Assembly: GCA_963592135.1 (NCBI GenBank)
Contig: CAVAVP010000006.1
Coordinates: 26,651 to 90,650 of the forward strand
Reading direction: 5' to 3'
DNA length: 64,000 bases
Source: UBA3700 sp963592135
Lineage (GTDB): Bacteria > Bacillota > Clostridia > Christensenellales > UBA3700
A program made the position numbers and the translations under genes. Under the pieces are notes generated by a model. That model searched no databases and had not been told where the DNA came from. It was given only the letters and a program-made list of their open reading frames with translations. Each line of letters opens with the position of its first letter. Within the stretch, counting starts at the first letter, position 1. Below, one piece after another: positions 33,054 to 42,394 of the stretch.

Positions 33054-34478
33054 TTAGAATGTATATTTTGTTTGTTTTTGAGGAGCATTCTTTAATTCTG
33101 CTCTCTTTTCATCATAACCAGGTCTTCCAAGTAATGCGTATGTTGCGTTTTTACCTTCTTCAACCCCTGGTTGATCAAACGTATTAATTCCCATTAATGC
33201 ACCTGCATATGATGTTTGTAGCATAAATAGATACATAATTTCTCCAAGTGTAAACTCATTTAGAATTGGAAGCATAATTGTATAATTTTGCTTTCCAGCC
33301 TTTGTTACAGCATATTCTGTTGCTTTTCTTTCAGCTTGGATTAACTCGTTCATTGTATGTCCACATAAGAAATTAACTGATGGGATATCTTCACATCCAT
33401 TTGAAATTTTAACTTCTTTTCTATAATTTTCTACACCAATAAATGTAATAATCTTATCCTCAGGGCCTGCTGTATATAATTGTACTTGTGAGTGTTGATC
33501 TGTAACACCTAATGATTTAACTGGTGTTTGGCCAACTCCTTCAATTTTATTTCCTTTTAAATCTACGTTTTTACCTAAAGATTCAGCCCATAATTGAGCA
33601 TACCAATCTGCAATATATTTTAATCCGTCTGCATAAGGCATCATAACACCAATATTTTTGCCTTCTGACATTCCAATATATTGTAATGTAGCTAAAGCTA
33701 ATGCAGGATTCTTCTTTAAAGAAGAACTATTACAAATTTCATCCATATACTTAGCACCTGCTAGCATTCCTTTAATATCTACACCAGTTACTGCAGCTGG
33801 AAGAAGTCCTACTGGACAAAGCTCTGAGAATCTGCCACCAACTCCATCTGGAATATAGAATGTTTTATATCCTTCTTTTTGAGCAATTTTAATTAAATTG
33901 CCTTTTTCTTTTGATGTTGTTGCTATGATATGATTTTTAGCATCTTTTCCTAGCGCATTCTTTAAAATTTCATTTATGATTAAATATTGAGTCATTGTTT
34001 CAGATGTTGAACCAGATTTTGTAATTACATTAAATACAGCCTTCTTTGGATCAATAACATCAAGTAACGCTGCCATTCTTTCTGGATCTACATTATCTTC
34101 TACATAGAACTTTGGACCTTTTCTCTTTGCTCTTTTTAAATCATTGTAATGTAAATGATTAATAGCTTGGAATGTAGCAATTGGACCTAATGCAGAACCA
34201 CCAATTCCTAAAACAACAAAATATTCAATATTCTTGTCTTTTCTAATCTTTTTTGCAGTATCTAAAATATCTGCTACAACAGCATCTTGATTATATGGAA
34301 GGTCAGCCCATCCCATCATATCTTTGCCTTTTCCAGCTTCAACTGCTTCAAAAGCCTTTTTAGCTTGGTCAGCATAAGAGTTTAATTTCTTATCTGAAAT
34401 GCCATTTTTGCCTAAAACTGATTCCATCATATTATTGTAATCAATTTTTAATTTTAATTCCTTTTTGTTGTAACGCAT
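33054..34478 (-). CDS. pgi: Glucose-6-phosphate isomerase
   Basis: Interconverts glucose- and fructose-6-phosphate. 474 residues from ATG 34478; an ATG six bases earlier is only one base from GGAGG, while 34478 has the normal seven-base spacing. Motifs VLGIGGSALGPIA, NVITKSGSTSETMTQYL, GVGGRFSELCPVG, and ENYRKEVKISNG to the C-terminal DQPGVEEGKNATYALLG fit the Gram-positive type. Monocistronic. Confidence 0.95.
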   Translation of the reverse strand: MRYNKKELKLKIDYNNMMESVLGKNGISDKKLNSYADQAKKAFEAVEAGKGKDMMGWADLPYNQDAVVADILDTAKKIRKDKNIEYFVVLGIGGSALGPIATFQAINHLHYNDLKRAKRKGPKFYVEDNVDPERMAALLDVIDPKKAVFNVITKSGSTSETMTQYLIINEILKNALGKDAKNHIIATTSKEKGNLIKIAQKEGYKTFYIPDGVGGRFSELCPVGLLPAAVTGVDIKGMLAGAKYMDEICNSSSLKKNPALALATLQYIGMSEGKNIGVMMPYADGLKYIADWYAQLWAESLGKNVDLKGNKIEGVGQTPVKSLGVTDQHSQVQLYTAGPEDKIITFIGVENYRKEVKISNGCEDIPSVNFLCGHTMNELIQAERKATEYAVTKAGKQNYTIMLPILNEFTLGEIMYLFMLQTSYAGALMGINTFDQPGVEEGKNATYALLGRPGYDEKRAELKNAPQKQTKYTF

Positions 34479-34502
34479 AAACATGCCTCCAATATATTTT
34501 TT

Positions 34503-35327
34503 TTATTTTTTTGCTTTTTCTAAACATTCACCCAAATAATTATATCCTTCAAGTAAATCATTGCTTGTTTTATAATCCTTTGAATAAACTTCCATAAGTA
34601 CACCACCATCAAATCCCATGTCTAGAAGAATTTTAAATAATTCAACAAAATCAAAACGACCTCTTCCTGGGATTGCCGTAGCACCGTCATTATTATAATC
34701 ACAAAGGTGTACCGTTTCAAGCGAATTACCCATAACTTTTAAGTATTCTTTGTAATCATATCCACTTTGCATTGCTTGCTTTATGTCTAAAACAGAACCA
34801 AGTCTTGGACATAGCAATTTTAAATTCTTAAAATAGTCAGGAAAAGAAAAATAACACCAATGCACATTTTCATAACATAACTTTACATTATGCTCACTTG
34901 CCATATCACATAAATGGTTAATAATTTTAGATAGATAATCATAATCGAACCTTCTTACTATGCCTTTCCCGTGTTTAAGCATTGCTGCTCCATGAAAAGT
35001 TTGAAACTGTACACCTGCTTTTTCAACAACTTTCAAAAATTCTTCATAAGTTTTCTCACCATCAGCTCTTGCTCTTGAACCCATAGAAAATAAATCTGGT
35101 TCAAACTGCTGAGTCATTGAATGCATTGAATGTACTTTAAAGTTAGGAACCATTTTCTTTGCTTCATTTATTGAATCTATTAAAACTTTTGCATATTCAT
35201 CACAATATTGAGAACGAGTCTCAAAAAAAACTTCACAGGTATCTATTCCTAATGAAGCAATTTCTTTTATAGATTCTTCCGTATGTAAATTTGGAAAGAA
35301 TGATGCTGTCGAAATTCCGAGTCTCAT
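34503..35327 (-). CDS. Sugar phosphate isomerase/epimerase-like TIM barrel
   Basis: 274 residues of the xylose-isomerase-like TIM barrel (AP endonuclease 2) fold: LGISTASFFPNLHTEESI, SLGIDTCEVFFET, FHGAAMLKHGKG, CYENVHWCYF, LGSVLDIKQAMQSGYDY, VHLCDYN and GRGRFDFVELFKILLDMGFDG. Metal ligands Glu/Asp/His are present. Substrate unknown. Near pgi (18 bases upstream in transcription), so sugar metabolism is plausible. No Shine-Dalgarno; see its promoter. Confidence 0.88.
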   Translation of the reverse strand: MRLGISTASFFPNLHTEESIKEIASLGIDTCEVFFETRSQYCDEYAKVLIDSINEAKKMVPNFKVHSMHSMTQQFEPDLFSMGSRARADGEKTYEEFLKVVEKAGVQFQTFHGAAMLKHGKGIVRRFDYDYLSKIINHLCDMASEHNVKLCYENVHWCYFSFPDYFKNLKLLCPRLGSVLDIKQAMQSGYDYKEYLKVMGNSLETVHLCDYNNDGATAIPGRGRFDFVELFKILLDMGFDGGVLMEVYSKDYKTSNDLLEGYNYLGECLEKAKK

Positions 35328-35342
35328 ATGAGTATTATAACA
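35328..35342 (-). promoter_or_regulatory. Extended -10 promoter, leaderless arrangement
   Basis: TGTTATAAT (35342-35334, TG-N-TATAAT) lies six bases before the TIM-barrel ATG 35327. A start seven bases after the -10 falls on the A of ATG. No ribosome-binding site is visible. Confidence 0.6.
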
Positions 35343-35574
35343 ACTTTCACATACTATGTGCTAATACTATATGCTAAATAATTTTAATTTGAAAATTTTA
35401 CAATTTACATATGTAAATTATAAAAATCAACATTTTAACATTATTTTGTCTAATTCTACACAAAGTAGAATATATATTTTATAAAATATATTTCAATTCA
35501 ACTCTAGTTTATTGCGATTAAATTTTTCATATGATAACATATTTGAGAAAAATAAAAATATAAGTGAGGAAACT

Positions 35575-38388
35575 ATGTCAAAAATTAAAAATCTTTTTAA
35601 GTCCAAAAAAGACAAACACGCCGACAGACAAAACAATGCCCTTGCAAAATTCTCACATTTTGTAATGACACATAAAACAATTATATTGATTGTTTTTGTT
35701 GTTTTAATAATTGCAGCCGTAATTGGAAACTCTTTTGTTAAGAAGCAAAGTGATGTTATTTCTTATCTAGACAATGAAACAGTAACAAAACAAGGACTTG
35801 CTACTCTTCAAAATAATTTCAATATCATTGGCGACTTCTCTATGGGTATATCCTATCTAAATAGAGATCAAGTAAATGATATTGTAGAAATTATTTCAAA
35901 TGCAAAAGATAATGAAGATAATGAATACCATAAAAACTTACAGTATATTAATAAAATTGTATGGATAGGTACATTTAATTCTCTTGAAAACCATAAAACA
36001 ACAATAGAGGGAGCTATTACAAACCTAAAAGATGGTGTCGATGATATTATGAACACACTATCCAATAAGTTTATTTTGCACACAGAAATTACAAAAGCTG
36101 ATGGTACAAAAGACACGGTAGATACATATTTAATTTCTGTATACTTTACAACTGCTAACTCAGCCGATGAAACTATTGCCGCAATTGATACTATTGAAGA
36201 AATAATAACAAGCAAAGTAAACGAATATGTAAGCGCCGGAAACGGATACGAAAATGTTACAAAAGCTACTGAATACTACACATTCTCAGGCTCAGCACAA
36301 AACTCTAGATCTCTTTTAAAATCTTCAGTTGGTGATATGCCTAAGTTCGTTATAGTTGCAGTCATTGCTGTATTTATTATTCTATTCTTTACAACTCAAA
36401 GTTACATTGAACCTTTAATTTTCTTAGCAACACTTGGAATTTCTATATTATTAAATATGGGTTCAAACGTTATTGCCGGTAAAGACCCAATTGGCACAGT
36501 TTCATCAATAACAGCTTCTTGTGCTACAATCTTACAACTTGCTGTTGCTATGGACTATGCTATATTCTTAATGCATACTTACTATGAGGAATTAAGAACA
36601 ACTCCTCGTCCAGAAACTGCTCTAGAGAGAGCTCTTCCAAAGACAATAAAATCTATCGTTGCTTCATCTTTAACAACTGTAGGTTCTTTCATTGCTCTAT
36701 TCTTTATGAAATTTGGTATTGGATACGATTTAGGATTCGTTCTTGCTAAGGGTGTACTATTATCTTTAATTGCTGTTGTATTCTTACAACCAATTATTAT
36801 CCTATTCTTAAGCAAATGGATTGCTGCTACAAACCATGAAGTTACAAAGTCAGGCAAACATCAATGGAAACCATTAACCCCAAGACTAAAATTTGTTTCA
36901 AAGGTTATAACAAAGAAAGCAGTTGCTATTCCTATCATTGTTATTTGTCTAGCTTTAATGATTCCTGGTGCTATATTCCAAGGAAAGGTTAACTTATCTT
37001 TCATCTCTATTACTGCTGAAAATGAAAATCCAACAGTTCCAGAAGCTGCTATAGAATCTTCTTCTAACCAATTAATCGTTATGACTCCATATAAGTTAAA
37101 TGATTATGATTCACAATACGATTTCGTTCAACAAACATATTTAGTTGGTTATAAAAAAGCAACAGCTTTTGATTCAAATGCGACATACTATACTCAAGAT
37201 TCTAAAAATTTCAGAGTTTCAAAAGTTGAAAATGTAACAGCAGATGACTTTACTGCAGGAACCTACTATATTAGAGATAATTCTGTAAATACAATTTCAG
37301 ACATATTCTCTATCACTACAATATTTGAAGAAGATCAATTAAAAGATATAGATAATTTAAACTCTCTTAGCGGCGCCATCATCAAGCGAACATTATATAA
37401 ACAATTGTACTCAAGTTTCATTTCAGACATATGTAAAGAAGAAGTTGTTGATGGAAAAACTTCAATCTCATACAACACTGACCCTAATGAAGTACACTAT
37501 GTTCTATATACAATGACAATAAATGGCGGTAAAGAAGACACTAAATCATATGAGACAGTTTTAGATATTCAAGCTATTGCTAAAAATGCATTCTCTGAAT
37601 ATTCACAATCTACCCAAATGACAGGCAATGTTGTAGCTTCTTATGAATTAAGTCAAGTTACACCATCAGACTACACACTAGTTAATGTTCTTTCTGTTGT
37701 AATTATATTCTTAGTTCTTCTATTCACATTTAAGTCATTTATCTTATCTGTAATATTAGTTCTTGTTATAGAAACAGGTATTTGGATTAACTTATCTATT
37801 TCATACTTCATGGGAACAACATTACATTTCATGGCATACTTAATTGTATCTGCAATAGCACTTGGCGCAACCGTTGACTATGCTATCTTATTAACAAGCA
37901 AATACCTTGAAGAAAAAGAAAGCGGAATGTCAAGTCAAGCTTCTATTAGAAATGCTATCTACAGAGCTGCACCGGGCGTATTAACATCTGGCTCAATATT
38001 CTTCGTTGCATGTCTTGCCGTAGGATTAATTTCAACAAACATTATTGTTCAACAAATTACATCTCTACTTGCTAGAAATGCCATATTTAGCGTAATTCTT
38101 GTGTTCACATTCTTACCTGCAATACTTTCTATAAAAGAAAGAATTCAAAGGGCTATTTCAATCAAGCGTGGTAAGGGTGATCCTGATGAAGGAAAACAAG
38201 ATGTTTCAATCTATTCTATGTCATCAAAAGATTTAGTAAAAATGCAAACTGCTACAGCTACCGCTAACACAGAAGGCGATATAGTTACAGATACTGTTGT
38301 AGACACCCCTGTTGATAGTGTTTCAGATGCTACAATCGATGCTAAAGAAAATGAAGAAACAAACACTAACAATAAATCTAACGAATAA
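35575..38388 (+). CDS. MMPL/RND-type membrane transporter with inserted loop domain
   Basis: 937 residues from ATG 35575, which has GAGG five bases ahead; the open frame extends to a TTG at 35512 without a ribosome site. Two MMPL halves: a first helix IILIVFVVLIIAAVIGNSF, a large external loop, helix blocks with SCATILQLAVAMDYAIFLMH and later IALGATVDYAILLTSKYLEE (the conserved GxxxDYxxF/L cores of RND pumps). Between 37148 and 37285 the second loop contains a compact Tyr-rich unit (ATYYTQD, VTADDF, GTYYIRD) not usual in MMPL proteins. The C-terminus is a disordered Thr/Asp/Val tail. Likely exports lipids or hydrophobic compounds; monocistronic. Confidence 0.9.
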   Translation: MSKIKNLFKSKKDKHADRQNNALAKFSHFVMTHKTIILIVFVVLIIAAVIGNSFVKKQSDVISYLDNETVTKQGLATLQNNFNIIGDFSMGISYLNRDQVNDIVEIISNAKDNEDNEYHKNLQYINKIVWIGTFNSLENHKTTIEGAITNLKDGVDDIMNTLSNKFILHTEITKADGTKDTVDTYLISVYFTTANSADETIAAIDTIEEIITSKVNEYVSAGNGYENVTKATEYYTFSGSAQNSRSLLKSSVGDMPKFVIVAVIAVFIILFFTTQSYIEPLIFLATLGISILLNMGSNVIAGKDPIGTVSSITASCATILQLAVAMDYAIFLMHTYYEELRTTPRPETALERALPKTIKSIVASSLTTVGSFIALFFMKFGIGYDLGFVLAKGVLLSLIAVVFLQPIIILFLSKWIAATNHEVTKSGKHQWKPLTPRLKFVSKVITKKAVAIPIIVICLALMIPGAIFQGKVNLSFISITAENENPTVPEAAIESSSNQLIVMTPYKLNDYDSQYDFVQQTYLVGYKKATAFDSNATYYTQDSKNFRVSKVENVTADDFTAGTYYIRDNSVNTISDIFSITTIFEEDQLKDIDNLNSLSGAIIKRTLYKQLYSSFISDICKEEVVDGKTSISYNTDPNEVHYVLYTMTINGGKEDTKSYETVLDIQAIAKNAFSEYSQSTQMTGNVVASYELSQVTPSDYTLVNVLSVVIIFLVLLFTFKSFILSVILVLVIETGIWINLSISYFMGTTLHFMAYLIVSAIALGATVDYAILLTSKYLEEKESGMSSQASIRNAIYRAAPGVLTSGSIFFVACLAVGLISTNIIVQQITSLLARNAIFSVILVFTFLPAILSIKERIQRAISIKRGKGDPDEGKQDVSIYSMSSKDLVKMQTATATANTEGDIVTDTVVDTPVDSVSDATIDAKENEETNTNNKSNE

Positions 38389-38422
38389 TTAGATTCTAAT
38401 AAAAAATTAGCGTAAAAAGCAT

Positions 38423-38452
38423 GAGAAGAACCAAATGGTTCTTCTCTTTTTT
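38423..38452 (+). terminator. Terminator of the MMPL gene
   Basis: GAGAAGAACC / GGTTCTTCTC, 4-base loop, then TTTTTT. Confidence 0.95.
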
Positions 38453-38474
38453 ACAATTTTATTTATTCAATTAC

Positions 38475-38627
38475 TTAATAGTTTTCGTCAGGAAAATCAT
38501 ATTCTTTATCTGACCTTTTTTCCTCTTTAAGTTTATCATGTTCTATTTCTTTCTTTTTTAAAGCTTCCTGCAAACCTTTTAGTCCCTCAAATGGAGCAAA
38601 TTGTCTTGCCCTATCTAATCTACTCAT
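38475..38627 (-). CDS. YolD-like small protein
   Basis: 50 residues, SRLDRARQFAPFEGLKGLQ followed by a charged helix (EALKKKEIEHDKLKEEK) and an acidic end. The RARQFxPFxxLxG start is the signature of the short YolD-like proteins that accompany UmuC-type polymerases in Firmicutes. Its ATG overlaps the polymerase's 3' end by eight bases, so the two are translated together. The role is thought to be in the damage response; mechanism unknown. Confidence 0.85.
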   Translation of the reverse strand: MSRLDRARQFAPFEGLKGLQEALKKKEIEHDKLKEEKRSDKEYDFPDENY

Positions 38628-39894
38628 CTTCTTCCTCTCCACTTTTGTGCCCTCCTATTTGCATATTTCTTTCTCTTTGCATAGCATCTGGTTGAAAAGA
38701 TGTTCCTTTCATTATGGAGTTTCTACCAAATTTGTTTTTTATTTCAAGGATACTATTTACTAATCTTTTTTCTTTTTCTATTTTTTGCTGGTCTGTAAAC
38801 ATATCATAAATCTCATAATCTTCATTATGCAAATCTTCAAAACTATATGCTATTCTTCTAACTCTTTGATTATAGTCTACTATTTCATCATAAAGCTCAT
38901 TAAAATATGGAATTATCTGTGAATACAAATTTGTTGTATTAGAAAGCCTTTTTGTCCCCTTTGCTCCATATTTATAACCAGCGTATGTTATATATAATCC
39001 AATATGGGATGTCACTACTTTTTCTTTAGCTAATCGTAAACATCCTTCTTGAATCATTTCTCTTAATATATCTTTTGCGTTTTTTGCATCATAATCTTTA
39101 GGCAAAATTTGCGATTGAGAAATTGAATGAGACTTTGTTTTGTAATTTTTAATGTCTTCCATTAAACAACTCTCACGTCCCCAGGCGTGATCAATTAAAA
39201 GTTCAGCATTAACTCCAAAATGTTCATAAAGCAAATTCTCATTTGCATGTGCTATATCTGACATTGTATATATGCCAAGTTTTGCTAAATGAGTAGAAAT
39301 TCCTGTTGATATACCCCAAAAATCTGTTAAAGGCTTATGATCCCAAAGTTCTTTTATAAACTTATCTTCAGTAAGCCAGCCTATTCTATCTACAGAATGT
39401 TTTGCAGTAATATCTAACGCTATTTTAGCTAAATACATATTACTTCCTATCCCTGCCGTTGCAGGAATATGCAAAGTATCATTTATTTCTTGCATTAATT
39501 TTTGCGCAAATGGTTTAGCTTTTGTTTTATATAATTTCAAATAATCAGTAGCATCAATAATACATTCATCTATAGAATAAACATGAATATCTTCTTTATC
39601 TATATACTTTAAGTATATCCCATATATTTCAGCCGCGTATTCGATGTATTTTTTCATTCTAGGTGATGCAATGATAATTTCCTTGTCCTTTGGAACATCG
39701 TACAATCTACACCTATTTTTAACTCCCGTAGACTTAAGCATTGGAGATACAGCCAGACAAATTGTTTTTTCTGTGCGTGACGAGTCTGCTACAACTAATT
39801 TTGTAGTCATTGCATCTAATCCTCTTTCTGCACATTCTACGGACGCGAAAAAAGATTTCATGTCTATAACAAAATAAACTCTCTGCTTTTTCAT
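38620..39894 (-). CDS. Y-family DNA polymerase, UvrX/UmuC-like
   Basis: 424 residues. The palm motif FVIDMKSFFASVE with metal Asp, SPMLKSTGVKNRCRLYDVP, the catalytic VYSIDECIID (SxDE), the helix-hairpin ATAGIGSNMYLAKIALDI and the little-finger domain follow. It is the UvrX/YqjW type carried by Bacillus chromosomes and phages and performs error-prone translesion synthesis. A LexA-like box covers its -35 region, and a YolD-like gene follows. ATG 39894 lacks a Shine-Dalgarno and sits 11 bases after TATAAT. Confidence 0.93.
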   Translation of the reverse strand: MKKQRVYFVIDMKSFFASVECAERGLDAMTTKLVVADSSRTEKTICLAVSPMLKSTGVKNRCRLYDVPKDKEIIIASPRMKKYIEYAAEIYGIYLKYIDKEDIHVYSIDECIIDATDYLKLYKTKAKPFAQKLMQEINDTLHIPATAGIGSNMYLAKIALDITAKHSVDRIGWLTEDKFIKELWDHKPLTDFWGISTGISTHLAKLGIYTMSDIAHANENLLYEHFGVNAELLIDHAWGRESCLMEDIKNYKTKSHSISQSQILPKDYDAKNAKDILREMIQEGCLRLAKEKVVTSHIGLYITYAGYKYGAKGTKRLSNTTNLYSQIIPYFNELYDEIVDYNQRVRRIAYSFEDLHNEDYEIYDMFTDQQKIEKEKRLVNSILEIKNKFGRNSIMKGTSFQPDAMQRERNMQIGGHKSGEEEDE

Positions 39895-39905
39895 CTATAA
39901 TCTAT

Positions 39906-39939
39906 ATTATACAATACCACAATTACGAACAAATGTTTA
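39906..39939 (-). promoter_or_regulatory. SOS (LexA) box over the polymerase promoter
   Basis: CGAACAAATGTTTA (39926-39939) matches the Gram-positive LexA/DinR site CGAAC-N4-GTTCG in all but the last two bases. It covers the -35 area of a promoter whose TATAAT is at 39911-39906. Predicted start near 39899, about five bases before the ATG. Confidence 0.75.
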
Positions 39940-40175
39940 ATACTTAATATTAAAATAATCTAATAAAGTTTTATATTTATCCTAACAAGACAAACAAGTA
40001 TCTATCAAATAACCTTTTTCATTATTCCATTCTTTAAGTTCACGATAATAAAATAATTTATGATATTCATCTATAATAAAGGGAACAATATTATTTGCTA
40101 AACACACCTTAAACATTATATGTCTTCCAAATATTTTTCTTACTTAATTATATTCCGTCATCAGAAATTTTATAC
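39937..40175 (-). pseudogene. C-terminal remnant of a Fic-family gene
   Basis: In one frame: GRHIMFKVCLANNIVPFIID, EYHKLFYYRELKEWNNEKGY, LIDTCLSC, a TAG stop (39984-39982), DKYKTLLDYFNIKY and the natural TAA. This is the end of Clostridial Fic proteins (GRLIMFKECL..NIVPFII..GLKEW..EKGYL.DTCLSAQD), with Gln changed to stop. Upstream only a DDG trace of the HPFxxGNGR motif remains. The dead 3' end abuts the SOS box of the polymerase gene. Beyond it, 40176-40286 has only the terminator below. Confidence 0.75.
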
Positions 40176-40224
40176 ATATTAAAATAGCATCTAATATTTC
40201 CGATAATTAAAGTTTATGCATAAA

Positions 40225-40258
40225 AAAACACAAATCTTAATTTTTCGATTTATGTTTT
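40225..40258 (-). terminator. Terminator of the 40.3-43.9 kb operon
   Basis: AAAACACAAATC and GATTTATGTTTT form a stem with one mismatch; on the minus strand it ends in a T run. About 28 bases past the last stop codon. Confidence 0.6.
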
Positions 40259-40286
40259 AATTCATAATGTTAAATTGATTAATCTT

Positions 40287-40919
40287 TTAAGATTTTAATT
40301 TTCTCCTTTCTTTAGCTTCTAGTTTAGCTTGTTTTTCAGCTTCCTTTTTGTCTTTCTTTTTAGCCTTTTTGCTCTTTACAATAGCCTTAACGCCAGCTTT
40401 TCCTGCGCTAAACATCATACCTGCTATTGCCATCCATATTTTTATTATATTCATAATAATGTTGAATATAGAAACAATCATCGTCCATATGCTTGTATCC
40501 GAACTTTGTACTACAGATATTAAAGCGATAACTGATAGTGCTGTTGAGAATATTTTAATAGACTTTTTAAAATATCCAAAAAGCTTCATCGCTTTTCCTA
40601 TACGTGCTTTTGCAGTCTTTATAGATGATGAAATAATTGCACATACTACAAGTATTAATGTATAGATTGCTATCGCTATCATGAACAATATCGAAAGAGG
40701 ATGATCTAAACCATTCTTTTGAATCATTCCTACTGCATAATAAACATAATATGCATAAGAGAAAATTGTTGTAATAACGTAAATTACATTAAAGAATTTA
40801 GTTAATTTACTAACCTTTTTAGGTTTTTCCTCTTTTGACTCAGTCGAAGAGGTATCAGTAGTTTCCTCTACTTCAACAACTTCTTCTACTTCCTGTTCTT
40901 TTATCTTTTTCTTTTTCAT
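40287..40919 (-). CDS. Membrane protein with charged tails, hypothetical
   Basis: 210 residues from ATG 40919 (AGGT six bases ahead; an ATG at 40934 inside the M20 gene is less likely). An acidic/Lys N-terminal tail, four hydrophobic helices (FNVIYVITTIFSYAYYVYYA, LSILFMIAIAIYTLILVVCA and two more), and a long Lys/Ala/Glu C-terminal coiled tail. No family recognised. Last gene of the run with the M20 peptidase. Confidence 0.65.
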   Translation of the reverse strand: MKKKKIKEQEVEEVVEVEETTDTSSTESKEEKPKKVSKLTKFFNVIYVITTIFSYAYYVYYAVGMIQKNGLDHPLSILFMIAIAIYTLILVVCAIISSSIKTAKARIGKAMKLFGYFKKSIKIFSTALSVIALISVVQSSDTSIWTMIVSIFNIIMNIIKIWMAIAGMMFSAGKAGVKAIVKSKKAKKKDKKEAEKQAKLEAKERRKLKS

Positions 40920-40927
40920 ACTCTTAC

Positions 40928-42379
40928 CTAACATTGTTTTATTAATCTTATATAGAATTCTACTGCCTTTTTAACAACACTCGTTCTTATCTTTTCATTA
41001 TTTCCATGAATAGAATTCATTTCCTCTTGTGTCATATCAGCGGCTGAAAATCTATAAACATGATTAGAGATTCTTCCATAATGTCTAGAATCTGAACATT
41101 GAACCATAATATATGGAGAAACAATACACCCCTTCCAAGTAGATGCTACAGCTGTAGCTACTTTATCCCAAGCATTACAATATGTTTCAGAAACAACGGA
41201 CGGTTCAGCCGAATATAAAGTTGTTAACTCAACATTAGGATTGTTAATAGTCTTTTCAATATAATCTTTAGCAGAAGCCACAGAGTCCTCAGGATTTAAT
41301 CTTATATTTGTAACCATTGTTGCTTCTGGAGGAATAACATTTTCAGCGCTAGAGCCTTGTTGTTGAGTGAAAGCAACAGTTGTTCTCATTAACGCATTTA
41401 ATTGTCCACCTGTTTTCCTACAAATACCATCAAGTATTCCTGAGAATAACCATAAGTTTGCAAATATCATTCTATAAACAAAATTTGATCTTCTACCTAA
41501 GGTGTCATACATTTCAGCAACTGGCTTTGTTATATGATAAGGGAAAGGATTATTCTCTATTGCCATTGTAGCCTTTGCTAACTGTGGAATTGGCGAATTA
41601 GGACGAGGAGCCGATGCATGTCCTCCTGGGCTCTTTACTTTATATTGCAAATTTATCATACCTTTTTCTGCAATACCTATCATACCACAAGCCTCTTTAA
41701 CTCCTGGGAATACTCCTTCAACAACAGCACCACCTTCATCTACAACAAGTGCTGGTGTAATTTTTTGTGATTCAAACCAATCTACAATGGATGGAGCTCC
41801 TGGACCATTTATTTCCTCTCCGCCAGAGAACGCTAAATAAATATCGTTTTCAGGAACAAAATCTTGGCTTATTAAGTGATCAGCAGCTGATAAGGCTCCA
41901 TTAAATGTTAATTTTGTATCAATAGAACCTCTGCCCCATAATACATCGTTTTCAATAACACTTTCAAATGGTGGTTTATCCCACAACTTTTCAACCACTG
42001 GAACTACATCATAATGTGCCATTAAAACAGTTGGCGCATCATGTTTTTTTCCTTCCCATTTAAACAGCAAACCTCTTCCTGCAAAGTCAGTTTTTAAAGT
42101 ACATTTCTTATAAACATTTGGATATAATATTGGAAGTAACTTATATAACTTTTCAAACTCCGCATTATCTTCTTTTGTTGAATCTGTATAAGACACAGTT
42201 TTACATCTAACTAATTGTTGTAAATTTGAAATTACTTTATCACCATCAAAGTTTTCTTCACTATCTTGAACTTTTATGTTATCTTTTGGTTTAAATCTAA
42301 TAGTTCTAATTAAAACTACCCCAAGTATAGTCAAAATAGCCACACCAATTACGGCTAAAATAATATACAATGCTAACAT
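40928..42379 (-). CDS. Membrane-anchored M20 peptidase, PM20D1/CPS1-like
   Basis: 483 residues. One N-terminal membrane helix (ALYIILAVIGVAILTILGVV), then an M20 dizinc fold: LMAHYDVVPV, WGRGSIDTKLTFNG, FSGGEEINGPGA with the catalytic Glu pair, VVDEGG, the dimerisation domain with SPGGHASAPRPNSPI, and CSDSRHYGRIS supplying the last His. It resembles carboxypeptidase S and PM20D1, enzymes that cleave or form N-acyl amino acids. Two membrane proteins precede it in the operon. Confidence 0.9.
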   Translation of the reverse strand: MLALYIILAVIGVAILTILGVVLIRTIRFKPKDNIKVQDSEENFDGDKVISNLQQLVRCKTVSYTDSTKEDNAEFEKLYKLLPILYPNVYKKCTLKTDFAGRGLLFKWEGKKHDAPTVLMAHYDVVPVVEKLWDKPPFESVIENDVLWGRGSIDTKLTFNGALSAADHLISQDFVPENDIYLAFSGGEEINGPGAPSIVDWFESQKITPALVVDEGGAVVEGVFPGVKEACGMIGIAEKGMINLQYKVKSPGGHASAPRPNSPIPQLAKATMAIENNPFPYHITKPVAEMYDTLGRRSNFVYRMIFANLWLFSGILDGICRKTGGQLNALMRTTVAFTQQQGSSAENVIPPEATMVTNIRLNPEDSVASAKDYIEKTINNPNVELTTLYSAEPSVVSETYCNAWDKVATAVASTWKGCIVSPYIMVQCSDSRHYGRISNHVYRFSAADMTQEEMNSIHGNNEKIRTSVVKKAVEFYIRLIKQC

Positions 42380-42394
42380 GCAAATTATTCCTCC

